NCBI GenBank assembly: GCA_964617645.1
Contig: CAZTYE010000004.1
Location: forward strand, 124,001 to 188,000
Reading direction: 5' to 3'
Origin: JADJGC01 sp964617645
Lineage (GTDB): Bacteria > Zixibacteria > MSB-5A5 > CAIYYT01
DNA length: 64,000 bases
This document shows positions 7,865-17,851 of this stretch, one piece after another; position 1 is the stretch's first letter, and each line of letters opens with the position of its first letter. Made by a program: the position numbers and the translations under genes. The notes below the pieces were generated by a model. The model worked only from the letters and a program-made list of their open reading frames with translations. It did no database searches and was not told the origin of the DNA.

Positions 7865-10141
7865 TTAGTAGAGGCAGGGCGCCGGACCGCCGTTGAATAT
7901 CCAATTGATCAGATACACAACGTCGGCGATAGATATGGCGCGGCTGCAGTCAACGTCTCCGGTTATGAAGATCGGCACCGGCGCCGGACCGCCGTTGAAA
8001 ATGTATTCGAGCAAGTATGAAGCATCGGCGATCGAAATGCGCCCATCGCCGTTCGCATCACCGAAGGTATACACCCAGACGACCACCGGCAGAGTAATCG
8101 GCGTGTTCGAAGCGGTCGTCGAATTGAAGATGACGCTGCCCGTATGGCGGCCAAGCGACAGTCCAATTGGGTCGGCACGAACAAAGACCGAATCGGTTGT
8201 CGTCCCTGAAGGCGGTAATGGCGTCAGGAACGGCACAGTGGACGCGACCGTGTAGTCAACACAGCCTCCCAACTGGTTAAACACCGCCACCCCCTGATTT
8301 GCGCTGCCGAGCTGCGTATACTTGAAAATGTAAACAATCGAGTCCCGCGACACATCGAGCACCTTGTTTACCGGAGTCGGTAGCACGGTGAAAGAAATCG
8401 CGACTTTCTTCGGCGGATCGATTGCATACGAAGAACTCACGACGATGGTGTCGCTGTAGGCTCCCGGTGCGAGGCCTTCCGGATCAACCTTAACCGTGAC
8501 CAGCGCGCTGCCCGGCGCGGTCGCCGGAGTAGCCGTTAACCATGTGGCCGAGTAGCTCAAGGTCCAGTTGAGGGAAGGAGTTGAAAGCAGCGCATTTACG
8601 GCAAATGACTGGGTTGCTACCGGCGGAAACGAGCCGCACTCATAAGTCGTAAATGAAAGCGCGCTGGTGGACACCGTCATGTTTTGAGGGGTTTCCATTT
8701 TCCAGAAAGTCACCGGCACCTTGATCGGCGAGTTGATTGCGTTCCCGGACGTGATGGTGACAGTGTCAAACTGAAGGCCGAAATCCACAAGCAAGCGGTT
8801 AAACGACAAGGTTACGGCAAATGGCGACCCCTGCGTAGCCGTGCCGTTGTTCGCGCTCAGGGTAAGCCAAGTCTTAGTTTTGGTCAGCGAGAAGTTCATT
8901 AGGCCGCCGCCGTTGTTTTGAATCAAGAGCGTGCGATTGTAGGGATTGATGAACTCGGAGCCGACGACGAAAATGGAATTCGGGTCGGGATCAATCACCG
9001 GAAAGGCGGAAAAGACCTCAAGGTTCACAACCAAATACTGCGGACTGTTGGTTGCGGTCGGATCGCTGATCGCCACCGAGTCCTTGTAGACCGCAGCCGT
9101 GAGACCCGTAATGTCAATATTGACGGTCACGGTTGACGGCGCGGTACCGTTTCCGACAGACAGAGACAGCCAAGGAATCGACTCGGCTGCCGTCCAATTC
9201 AGCGTACCTAATCCGATATTCGTGATCGCAAAGTCCTGGGATGCCGGATTCGGCCCGTTTTGCAGCGCGGTGAATGAGAGAGTTTTCGGCGTGAGCTTGA
9301 TCGTCGGCGGCGGTATTGTCATTGTCAAATTAACAACGAACTTCTGCGGGCTATTCGATGCGTTCGCGGCCGAAATAGTCACCGTGTCGCTATAACTCCC
9401 GGCCGGAAGCGCAGCAGTATTGACGCCAACGACCATCGCCGTCGGCGCCGTGCCGTTCAGCGGATTGAGCACCAACCATGTCGAACTCTTGACGGCGGTC
9501 CAGTTCAGTGTCTGACCTCCGCCGTTCGTGATATTCTGAATTTGTGTCGGCGGATTTCCCTGCCCCACCTGGCCGGCAAAGTTGAAAGTGCCTTGGCTGA
9601 GCACGATTATGGCCGGCGGCTGCGGATTGCCGATTTTGATTTCTCCCTTGATAAACTGCGGAATGAACCCGTTGCCGATTTGCGGAGCGAATTCGAGGCT
9701 GCCGGCCGGGGGCACGAATGCCGAATCGAGGGCAACAAACTGGTCCGGCGCTCCGCCGGCGACCGAATACCAAAGAGTAAACACCAATCCGTTGCCCGCC
9801 GTGAGCGGGTTCACGGCCGTGAAGTCGGCAAATCCAACCAAGACCTGGTCGTTGATATTGTCGATATTGCCAATTTTGAAGGCTGTTCCCGGCAGGCGGC
9901 TCCCGATATAGGAAATCGAATCAAGTGTAACGTCCGGCGAATTCCAGACAATACCGACGCTGTAGCCGGATATGCCTGCGTCATTAAACATCGTGACCGG
10001 GACGCCGACTTTGAGCCCGGCATTGGTCGTTACTTTGCCGACTCTCACGGTATCGGGGGCGCCGGCGTCCTGTGCCCAAGCACTCCCGCAGAGCAGCATC
10101 AAGGCGAGCCAAAGGTACATTGAGGCGCGCGCTCTTGTCAT
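7865..10141 (-). CDS. Secreted cohesin-like / BACON-type repeat / dockerin protein
   Basis: 758 residues from ATG 10141, which has an excellent GGGAGG site at 6 nt; the frame extends further upstream without one. A signal peptide (RASMYLWLALMLLCGSAWAQ) leads. Residues about 30-180 resemble a cohesin fold (VRVGKVTTNAGLKVGVPV ... ISGYSVGIVWN). Then come about five beta-sandwich repeats of roughly 95 residues with the pattern NWT..SSTWLVL..NGTAP ... L.AGSYSDTV.I, like BACON or choice-of-anchor domains. The end holds two dockerin-type calcium repeats (GDANGDGRISIADASYLLEYIFNGG and a diverged GDVDCSRAISIADVVYLINWIFNGG). Having cohesin-like and dockerin-like parts on one chain suggests self-assembly or intramolecular capping at the cell surface; this is inference. 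Confidence 0.85.
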   Translation of the reverse strand: MTRARASMYLWLALMLLCGSAWAQDAGAPDTVRVGKVTTNAGLKVGVPVTMFNDAGISGYSVGIVWNSPDVTLDSISYIGSRLPGTAFKIGNIDNINDQVLVGFADFTAVNPLTAGNGLVFTLWYSVAGGAPDQFVALDSAFVPPAGSLEFAPQIGNGFIPQFIKGEIKIGNPQPPAIIVLSQGTFNFAGQVGQGNPPTQIQNITNGGGQTLNWTAVKSSTWLVLNPLNGTAPTAMVVGVNTAALPAGSYSDTVTISAANASNSPQKFVVNLTMTIPPPTIKLTPKTLSFTALQNGPNPASQDFAITNIGLGTLNWTAAESIPWLSLSVGNGTAPSTVTVNIDITGLTAAVYKDSVAISDPTATNSPQYLVVNLEVFSAFPVIDPDPNSIFVVGSEFINPYNRTLLIQNNGGGLMNFSLTKTKTWLTLSANNGTATQGSPFAVTLSFNRLLVDFGLQFDTVTITSGNAINSPIKVPVTFWKMETPQNMTVSTSALSFTTYECGSFPPVATQSFAVNALLSTPSLNWTLSYSATWLTATPATAPGSALVTVKVDPEGLAPGAYSDTIVVSSSYAIDPPKKVAISFTVLPTPVNKVLDVSRDSIVYIFKYTQLGSANQGVAVFNQLGGCVDYTVASTVPFLTPLPPSGTTTDSVFVRADPIGLSLGRHTGSVIFNSTTASNTPITLPVVVWVYTFGDANGDGRISIADASYLLEYIFNGGPAPVPIFITGDVDCSRAISIADVVYLINWIFNGGPAPCLY

Positions 10142-10169
10142 TGTAGACCTCCCTCGTCCAATAGGGTTG

Positions 10170-10198
10170 TGTATCGCGTTTTCCATTTTTCGTGACAA
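10170..10198 (-). promoter_or_regulatory. Candidate sigma70-type promoter of the dockerin gene
   Basis: On the minus strand TTGTCA (10198-10193) is followed after exactly 17 nt by GATACA (10175-10170), about 29 nt upstream of the start codon. The -35 box is a close match and the -10 box a weak one. Confidence 0.4.
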
Positions 10199-10596
10199 GT
10201 TCTGCTCGCGCGAGTTGTGCTCACGTACTCGCGCGGGCGGTTATCCGTTCGGACTCTCCATCTCACAATCAAGCGTACAAGTGCAGACCGAGCAGCAGGC
10301 TAAGGCGTTGCTGCGTCTCGCGGTATTGAGAAGTACCGCAGAATTAGATCAAACTCTGATTCGCTTGCACCCAACCACCCTAATGGGCAATCAACGGCGT
10401 AAGTTCAATTCTGTCAAGGGGGTTTTTGATCGCCTGAAGCGTGGCTCGCTCGCTCAAGTGAATCAGCAGTTTGCTTCAAGTGCGCTCCGGGAAGGGCGAA
10501 TCCCGCCAGAATCGGACACGAAGATCGATCTTGCACATTGGCGGGCGATCCGCGTCTTGATCTTGGAAGAAAGACAACATATTCGAAAATACCCTC

Positions 10597-10630
10597 TTGA
10601 CAGAAATAGGGGGGGGGGGGGGGCTATATT
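10597..10630 (+). promoter_or_regulatory. Candidate promoter with a 15-G tract between -35 and -10
   Basis: A perfect TTGACA (10597-10602) and TATATT (10625-10630) flank a 22-nt spacer made of GAAATA, fifteen G (10609-10623) and C. The usual spacer is 17 nt, so this allele has about five bases too many. The sequence TATATTTG also fits the TAnnTTTG element of Bacteroidetes promoters. It lies 25 nt before the first gene of the cassette. Length changes in such a tract would alter promoter strength. Confidence 0.55.
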
Positions 10631-10655
10631 TGTTGTGGCAGAATAGGAGGGGAAC

Positions 10656-11917
10656 TTGAAGACCACGAATTGCAGACACTCCATGTGGAGATCAACGAAA
10701 GGGAGGCGCTGGGGTGTGGATCGACCGAGCGTATTGCGTCTCACGCCAATACTCTTTGCGATCGTATTTTGGGTTTGCTCATGTAGTGACAACGCCGGTA
10801 CAACGAGCGGCCGGTCGGCAAGGATCGACTATGTCGCATGGCCTCAGAAGTACTATGGCGACAACTCGACTGCGACGCAGATTCCGCTGTGGGTCGAGGT
10901 CGCATGGACTGGAACGGACACTACTTCCGATTGGCTTTGGGTTGACGTTAGCTATCGCGTTGACGTCGAGGACGAAGTCCCCGTAGCCTATGACACACTG
11001 ATTCTCGGATTGAAAGCAGCAGAGCAAGTTCCGTGTACGCTGAAGTTTAGTCCAACAGGCGGAATGTTGCAGCGGGGATTCTATCGACTTCGCGTCGGGT
11101 TGTGCAATGACTCTGACGAAGTGACGCGCTGGGACTATGCTTATGACCGCGCATCGTACAATCTATACTCCGGCAATGATAAATTCTATCTTGACGTCGA
11201 TGTAGAATATGTCGCGCAGAATGGGATGGACTTCCTGAAACGTAACGAAACGCGGATCGGTTACATTGGACATCCGTACCGACATTATCCCTTAGGTTTT
11301 ATTTGGTACCTACAAGAGACTGAGGTCTCTGTGGAGCCGATACTCCTCTCTCCTAGCTTCTTTCTGGATTACAAGAATCGAGTGGCCAGCCACTGGCCAA
11401 GTAGTCCTAATTCTAAGAAATACCACTACCTTGTAGTGGCGGCAGAGTATGGCACGAATTGCGATACGTGTGCTCCTAGTCTTGACCTACTGGGCATTAG
11501 CTCCAATGACTACGAAGTTAGCTTCGTTTTCGTAAATGCAATCGCGTCGAGTTTCAATGAACAATACCTCGATCGCGTTCAGGACTATGCGGTGTCCCAC
11601 GAATTGGGTCACATCATCGGTCGTGGACTTTCGGACCTCTGCAGGGAGCCAGAGCTACACGATCCATCATCCGACACGTATTGTATTGTACTATGAGTTT
11701 CCTGTCAGGCAGGGCTTCCGGCTACGGATTACCGGTACCGATACTCAAGTGCACGGAGCCCAACCAATATGATATCATATTCAGTTTTCTTGATGGTTTC
11801 TGCGGAAAGTGCAATGTGCAGTTGAGCGATCTTGGTTTTCTTCTTGAGGACTACGTTTGGCTGAGTTATAATCCTCACTTCTCTCAATCTGAAACAACAC
11901 GGGGAGGTGTTCAGTGA
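10656..11917 (+). pseudogene. Secreted metzincin-like zinc metalloprotease, frame broken by a 5-bp tandem duplication
   Basis: The start is TTG 10656 with AGGAGG at 5 nt. The N-terminus carries a hydrophobic segment ending in VCSCSDN (lipobox-like). The zinc motif HELGH begins at residue 315 (SHELGHIIG). The frame ends at TGA 11694-11696 after DTYCIVL. At 11679-11688 the unit TATTG is present twice; removing one copy restores the frame to 11917 and gives HDPSSDTYCTM ... FCGKCNVQL, the Cys-x-Met turn and Cys pair seen in archaemetzincin-like and related metalloproteases. The third zinc ligand is probably the His of ELHD, since the usual HExxHxxGxxH position is Leu. The repaired protein would have 418 residues. 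By eye this gene and the next are more AT-rich than their surroundings. Confidence 0.75.
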
Positions 11918-12810
11918 GACTGATCTTCACACACAACACAACGCGATTAATAATCTTGGTTCTTGGCGCTGTCTCATTCAGCGCTAACTCAGCATCTTTC
12001 GGGCAGAGTCTTCGGGCGTGGCTTGAGACGAGCAAAAATTCTTTTCGGCAATGCGAGAAGCCGTTCGTGTTTCTTCACGTCGCTAACTCTGGAGCTCATC
12101 AGGCCACGATACCGGTCGTCGATGAATCCAGTGTTCTCGATCGAGACAGACTCCGTTTGGTCATAGTCTCCGAGAAGGGAGACACCATTCGCTATGGCGG
12201 ACTGACCCACTTGATTTCTACAGACTCACTTAGAATCATGCCCCCTGATACAGCTGTATTCCTATTCGACATCTTGGCGAGTTGGGGTAAAGGTGGTTTC
12301 AGAACCAAATATCCACCCAGCTTAGGACCCGGGAAGTACACAGTTTCTGCCTCGTACATGGGATCCGTCGATGCGGGCAGATGCAGCTTCACAATCACCC
12401 CGATGTCTGACGAAGACGAGAAAAACGTTGCCATTTTCATGCAAGTTATGGGCTCGAGACTGCAAGGTCGAGAGCGGCTTGATTCCTACGTCGCAGCATA
12501 TTATCAGCTCAAAGACACGGAGTACGGCCCGCTTGCCGGAGAGATGATGTTGCTCTTGGCGGACGCACGCCAAATACCTTTTTCAACCAGAGTGCAACTG
12601 GCATCGGAGTTCTTGGCCCGGTTCCCAAGGAATGGTGTCGGTAGACTTGCCTACGCACTAATCATGCGTTACTCGGAAAATGAACTCGAGAGACAGCAAG
12701 CGTTTGCAAGAATCAGTGCTTTGCGCTCGGACTCACAAGCACGAAACATCTTTAAGGCGGTGTGCATTCGTAATGGGTGGATGGCGGTATTCAAGGAGGT
12801 TACGAAATGA
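11914..12810 (+). CDS. Exported protein of unknown function in the metalloprotease cassette
   Basis: 298 residues from GTG 11914 with GGAGG upstream; the start overlaps the TGA of the metalloprotease reading (GTGA), which implies translational coupling and supports 11917 as that gene's real end. The N-terminus is a signal peptide (TTRLIILVLGAVSFSANSASFG). Residues about 35-165 look like a beta-rich domain (PFVFLHVANSGAHQATIPV ... GPGKYTVSASYMG), comparable to the DUF-type Ig-like domains that accompany secreted proteases. The remainder is helical. I do not recognise the family. No lesion is seen in this gene, in contrast to both neighbours. Confidence 0.7.
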   Translation: MRLIFTHNTTRLIILVLGAVSFSANSASFGQSLRAWLETSKNSFRQCEKPFVFLHVANSGAHQATIPVVDESSVLDRDRLRLVIVSEKGDTIRYGGLTHLISTDSLRIMPPDTAVFLFDILASWGKGGFRTKYPPSLGPGKYTVSASYMGSVDAGRCSFTITPMSDEDEKNVAIFMQVMGSRLQGRERLDSYVAAYYQLKDTEYGPLAGEMMLLLADARQIPFSTRVQLASEFLARFPRNGVGRLAYALIMRYSENELERQQAFARISALRSDSQARNIFKAVCIRNGWMAVFKEVTK

Positions 12811-15281
12811 AACTGGCCATTCTTGGCAAGGCGCTAATCGGCGCAATTCTTATTTCGTGTCCAGCCCAAAGTGACACTCGACAGGCTGATTTACTGCTGA
12901 CATTAGATTTTTCCGATGAGCGGCAGATTCGAGTTTGTATCAGCGAGATGCTTCAGAGAGTGCAACAACTCCCCGGAGCAAGTGAACAGAGTCAGTTGCC
13001 CACTCTCTTCGAGTCGGTGGCTAACCTGAACTCAGAGCAGGCCACCGCATTGAATGGACTGATTGCTCAAGCCGAGCAGATTGCGCCGGCCGGCGCCTCG
13101 GTGCATCGGGATTGGCTCAATACCGCGTTTCAGTTGTTCAGTTTTCAGATCGATTCCGTGAAGGTCAGCGGAGTTATCGCCAACGCCTACATTCGCCCGC
13201 AGTGGCGCGTCTTGCCCGGTAAGGGCAGCGGCGCAGCGAGCTGCGTGCTCTCCTTCGCTAAGGCGGATTTCTACTGGAAGTTATCAGACTTCTCGCAGGT
13301 AACGTCTTTGCTTAGCGAGTATCTATCTGCAAATGAAGAATTGATAAAGCGAGCGGTGAGCGAATCGCCTCCTGCCAGCCGCTCAACCTGGGACGACTAT
13401 AACAACTGGCTAAACAATACGGCACTGCACTTGTTGCTGGAGCGGGATGTCTTTCCGCCGAGTTTCAAGCGCTTTACCAAAGCTAATGCGACCAGTCAAT
13501 TCGGTCATGAGATGTTTCACTGCACGGGAACACCATCTTGCTACTACTACGAAGGGGATCCGCTCGTCGGGCGAACGGTTTCGATAGCAGCGATCTCTGA
13601 TCCGTGCTGGCAGCGCTTCGTGGTCGCCGACCGTTCCAACTCTAATGACAGCTACATCTTTGCCAAGGGGCGTGTCGGCACCGGCGCGAACGTCGATGAC
13701 TTCGCCGGACCGCGCGGCAGCGAGTTCCGCGCACATGATCTATTCTACATCTGTGATCGAGGCAACAATCGAATCAAGGTGATTCGGATTGTCCCCACAT
13801 CTCACCAGCCAGTTCTGGAATGGACGCGCACCGGACTCAATGGGCCAAGCGATGTCGATGTGACGCGGGAAGGTTGGGTGATCGTTGCCGAGGAAGACGG
13901 CAGCGCGATCTACTGTTACTGCGAGGCCTCCGGTTGTACCAGCCGGCGGCACACGTACATGAATTCGACACTCGGGGCAATTGACCGTCCGACTTCGGTC
14001 GCCCTCGGACGAAACTCTTAAAGCAGCGAGAAACTTACTCATGTCGCCTATTTCATCGACCGCGGCGGCACGCGGCTGGTCAAAGTGACCGATCCGTTTT
14101 CGGCAACACCGATATTCGGGCCGTCGTTCGTCTCCCCCGATCCGATCACTCTGATGACCGACGTTGCGGTCGATAACCGCGGTCAAGTCTGGGTCGTTGA
14201 TCAAGAGAAATGCAAGATCTACAAATTTACATCCAGTTTACAATTGCTGGCGATCCACGGCGGCGAAGGTGACCAGTTGGCGCATTACCAGTTCCCGCGC
14301 GGGCTCGGTTTTGCGCAGGCTTATCGATGGAATAGTCAGCTTCAGCGTGCTGAACCGATTCCAGAGATGGCGGAAGTCATGCTCACGGAGGAGTGGGGCG
14401 CGACGACCGGAGTGCGTCGGCTCGTGAGCGGAATCGATCTGCAATCACATTCCGTCGCTTACCGCCCAAGACTGCAATCGGGTGCCGGTGACATGATGCT
14501 CGGGAGCTTCTTCGTAACTGATTATTGCGATTGGACGATGAAGTTCTACTGTAATTCAGTTCTTCAAGGTCAGATTGGGCAAGTTGGCCAAGTCCCCGGA
14601 CTTCACAGCTTCTCGTGGCTTCTGCCAGCCGGCGCTCCCAGCGGCGTTTATCACGTGATCCTCGATGTGACTTCCATGAACATCGATGGCAACGACATCC
14701 AGCGGACAAACTATATCACCGTCAATCGTAGCATCATCAACCAACTCCCGGTGGTGACGAATATCTGGTTTCCGGACGGGGACAGTTGCTTTTTGGCGTT
14801 CGTGCCGCGAATTGTCAAGGCGGTGGCGAGTGATCCGGACGGATCAATCAGCCAATACGTTTGGAGCGTCACCAGCCCGTTCTACGGAAGTGTTCTATGG
14901 TCGGCGGGCGACAGCGCCATGGTGGTTTCCGAGTACTATAGTCCAACAAACTTCGGATATCTCGGGCTCGTGGTGCGCGACAATTTCAGCGAGGCGTCTG
15001 CCGCCTACACGCTGAACATGAGCGCGATTACGCGCTATTCGGCAAGCGAATGCATCTGCACGTGGCGGCCGGGAGATGCGGACTGGAGCCATGCGGTTAG
15101 CGTCGCCGACGCGGTGTACATCATCAACTACGTCTTCTCCGGTGGTCCATCGCCGCGGCCGGTGATGATGGCCGGTGACGCCGACTGCAATGCCGCGATC
15201 AGTCTGGCGGACGCCGTCTATGTCATTAACTACATATACTCTGGCGGGCAACCGATTCAGTGCACGTGTTCTGACTACTGA
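12807..15281 (+). pseudogene. Secreted NHL beta-propeller / dockerin protein interrupted by an in-frame TAA
   Basis: It starts at ATG 12807, overlapping the previous stop (ATGA), with GGAGG upstream and a signal peptide. The same frame continues without frameshift to 15281 except for TAA at 14019-14021 (codon 405 of 825). NHL-type repeats lie on both sides: DLFYICDRGNNRIKVIRI and GLNGPSDVDV before, THVAYFIDRGGTRLVKVTD and MTDVAVDNRGQVWVVDQ after, so the stop cuts one propeller. A single CAA to TAA change would explain it. The C-terminus has two dockerin repeats (GDADWSHAVSVADAVYIINY, GDADCNAAISLADAVYVINY). The first 200 residues are helical and unrecognised. No ribosome site is visible for a restart at GTG 14085. 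Confidence 0.8.
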
Positions 15282-15349
15282 GACTGCTGCGCCAGGTGGC
15301 CTGAAGCCGGCGGCGCTGATTCGGCGAGCTAATACTGGACGGGAAATAG

Positions 15350-17851
15350 TTATCGTCCCGAGGGTTTCCTCTTGGGGCGGGGCTTACGCGCCTTCTTCGG
15401 TCTGAAGGAGTCATTCTCCGCGTCTGCGGGATGCGGTTTGCGGGCGGCCGATTTCTTCGTCGGCTTGTGTTCCTTGGCGCGGCGGCGCATTTCCATCACT
15501 AACAAGTCTTGCAGGCTTGCCGAGCGTGGATCGTAATCGAGCAGTGCGATCTCGAATAGTTGATCCGTGTGATCGATGAAAATATATTCCATTTGCTCGC
15601 GTAGTTCTTTGGGAATATCCTTGATATCTTTCTTGTTCTGTGCCGGCAGCACCATCTTGTAGATTCCCGCGCGGTGGGCGGCTGCGACCTTCTCTTTGAT
15701 CCCCGAAACCGGTAGTACTTTGCCCCGCAGGCTGACTTCCCCGGTGAAGGCGATATCGTTGCGGATGGCGCGATCGCTCATAACCGAAGCAATCACGAGC
15801 GAGATCGTCACTCCCGCCGACGGGCCGTCTTTGGGGATTGCGCCTTGCGGAAAATGGATATGAATATCAAAATTCGCAAAGTCCTCGTGATGAATCCCCA
15901 GTTGGTCGGAGCGTGAACGCACGAAACTGTGCGCGGCCTGCACCGATTCACGCATCACATCGCCAAGCGAGCCGGTGCAAGTCACGTTGCCGACACCGCG
16001 CATCTTCAGGCCTTCGATCATCATGATGTCGCCGCCGGCGCCGGTCCAGGCTACACCCGCCGCGACGCCGATCTCCGGTTTGGTTTCGGCCATCTCCGGG
16101 ATGTACAGCGGCGTGCCAAAGTACTTCTCAAGGTTGTCTTCGGAGATCACCCAGCGGGTTTTTTTGTCGGAAGTCGCTTTCGCTTTCGAAAACTTCCGGC
16201 AAAGCGTTTCGATCCGACCCTTTACCTGACTGAGACCGGCCTCCATCGTGTAATTGCGGATTAGATTTTTGATCGCGCCGGTGGTGATCACCAGTTCACT
16301 GCGCTGGATGCCGTTGTGTTCGAGCAAACTCGGGATCAAATGCCTTTCGACGATTGTGATTTTTTCACGGTCGACATAGCCGGAGAATTCGACGATTTCC
16401 ATCCGCTCCAGGAGCGAATCCGGAACCCCCTCGGTCGAGCGCACCGAGAAGATGAAGATGACGTGCGACAGATCCAGCGGCAGCGCGACGTAATCGTCGA
16501 AAAATTTGCGATTCTGGCGCGGGTCGATGAGGTCAAGAAACGCGAGCGCAATCGAAACGCGTTGCTCATCGGCGCAGAGCTTCTCGAGGTCCTCGATCAG
16601 GAATACCGGATCCATCGAGTGACAATCGATCAACGAGCGCACGATCTTCCCCGGCATGGCGCCTTCGAGAGTATGCGGTTCGCCGCGCAGCTCGGCAGGC
16701 GAGACAAATCCGGCGACTGAGAAGCGCACCAGCTTGCGATTCAGCGAATGCGCAATCGCATTGGCAAGCGATGCTTTTCCGGTGCCCGAAGGCCCGGCCA
16801 GACAAAGTACCGGCGCCGCCACATTCTGGGTCAATTGGCGCGTGGCAAGGTACTCGGTAATGCGTTCTTTGATATCGCGGCCGCCGAAATAATTTTCTTC
16901 GATTGTCTTTTCGACCTCTGGAATTTTATAGTCGTGTGGCGTATAGCGATTCCACGGGATTTCCAGCAGCCAATCAAGATAGCGCTTGATCGAGCCAAAT
17001 TCCGCCGATGCCGGAGACAATACTTTGAGTCGCTCCGTCTCCAGAAAGAGCTGCTCACGCACTTCCACCGGAGCGTTGTCCATAAGGCTGACGCGGCGGC
17101 GATAGGTTTGCGCCGCATTGTCGTCCTCCACCTCTTCGCCAAGCTCGCGGCGGATTTCTTTGAGCTTGGCGCGCAGGAATAGCTCGCGCTGAGTTTGCGA
17201 AATCGAATCCTCGACCTTGTGCTTAAGCTCTTCCTCCAACTCCAGCCGCTGACATTCTTCGCTGAGCAAATCGAGCAAGTGGAACACCCGCTCCTTGAGC
17301 GCAAGCGACTGCAGCAGGGCGCGCTTCTCGGCGAAAGGAAAGTGCAAGTGATGCGAGACCACATCCACGAACCGGTCGACATCGCCCCGATTCGCCTTGA
17401 AAATCTCGTAGACTTCCGGTGAGTAGTGCGAATCCGTGGTCAAAACACGCACGGCATAGGCGAACACCTTCTCGATCGTGCGTTCTAATGCGACATCGGA
17501 ACTCGATCCGATTTCCGCAAACTCACCGCGCCCGAACGGCGCGGAATCGATTAGTTTCAGAAAGCGAATCCGGCGCGAGGCCTCGAATGTTACACTGTAT
17601 GAGTTGTCCTTGGACTGCTGCAGGACAATCGGTCGTGCCACGACACCAATGCTCTCGAGGTCGGTGCCGACAGTTAGTGAATCGCGACCTTCGCGCAACG
17701 GCACCAGCGCCACATCCGTTGGCGTCTCTTTCAACTCGTGGAGAAGCAACTGGTTCGGCGGCATCGTGATCTGCACGGTCTCGACACAGCCGGGGAAAAT
17801 GATAGTTGAGCGAAGCGGTATGATAGCCAGTGTTTGTGTCGTGGACGACAT
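15350..17851 (-). CDS. Lon-family protease with intact Ser-Lys dyad but altered AAA+ motifs
   Basis: 833 residues with the LonN domain (about 1-205), coiled coil, AAA+ module (about 300-560) and Lon protease domain (about 585-780). The catalytic Ser678 (PKDGPSAG) and Lys719 (SGIKEK) are present and almost match E. coli numbering. The ATPase part is unusual: Walker A reads GPSGTGKAS (Ala360 replaces the Thr/Ser after Lys359), Walker B reads FLIEDLEKL (Glu-Asp at 420-421 in place of Asp-Glu), and the sensor-1 segment is FIFSVRS rather than FVATSN. The arginine-finger-like LLERMEI is kept. About 50 basic residues (RRRAKEHKPTKKS ... KPRPKRKPSGR) extend the C-terminus. Probably a paralogue with weakened or changed ATP use; another Lon elsewhere in the genome is expected. 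Confidence 0.88.
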   Translation of the reverse strand: MSSTTQTLAIIPLRSTIIFPGCVETVQITMPPNQLLLHELKETPTDVALVPLREGRDSLTVGTDLESIGVVARPIVLQQSKDNSYSVTFEASRRIRFLKLIDSAPFGRGEFAEIGSSSDVALERTIEKVFAYAVRVLTTDSHYSPEVYEIFKANRGDVDRFVDVVSHHLHFPFAEKRALLQSLALKERVFHLLDLLSEECQRLELEEELKHKVEDSISQTQRELFLRAKLKEIRRELGEEVEDDNAAQTYRRRVSLMDNAPVEVREQLFLETERLKVLSPASAEFGSIKRYLDWLLEIPWNRYTPHDYKIPEVEKTIEENYFGGRDIKERITEYLATRQLTQNVAAPVLCLAGPSGTGKASLANAIAHSLNRKLVRFSVAGFVSPAELRGEPHTLEGAMPGKIVRSLIDCHSMDPVFLIEDLEKLCADEQRVSIALAFLDLIDPRQNRKFFDDYVALPLDLSHVIFIFSVRSTEGVPDSLLERMEIVEFSGYVDREKITIVERHLIPSLLEHNGIQRSELVITTGAIKNLIRNYTMEAGLSQVKGRIETLCRKFSKAKATSDKKTRWVISEDNLEKYFGTPLYIPEMAETKPEIGVAAGVAWTGAGGDIMMIEGLKMRGVGNVTCTGSLGDVMRESVQAAHSFVRSRSDQLGIHHEDFANFDIHIHFPQGAIPKDGPSAGVTISLVIASVMSDRAIRNDIAFTGEVSLRGKVLPVSGIKEKVAAAHRAGIYKMVLPAQNKKDIKDIPKELREQMEYIFIDHTDQLFEIALLDYDPRSASLQDLLVMEMRRRAKEHKPTKKSAARKPHPADAENDSFRPKKARKPRPKRKPSGR

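Larger units (their letters stand above)
10142..10655. other. Divergent intergenic region between the dockerin gene and the metalloprotease cassette
   Basis: About 510 nt with no convincing gene. It holds a candidate promoter for the minus-strand dockerin gene close to its start, and a G15-containing candidate promoter for the plus-strand cassette close to its right end. The middle (about 10200-10560) shows no conserved coding pattern; open frames crossing it lack ribosome sites or run antisense into the dockerin gene. Confidence 0.6.

Noticed and set aside
14019..14021. Stop-codon recoding
   Set aside because: The codon is TAA, no recoding element is visible, and other genes use TAA as a normal stop.
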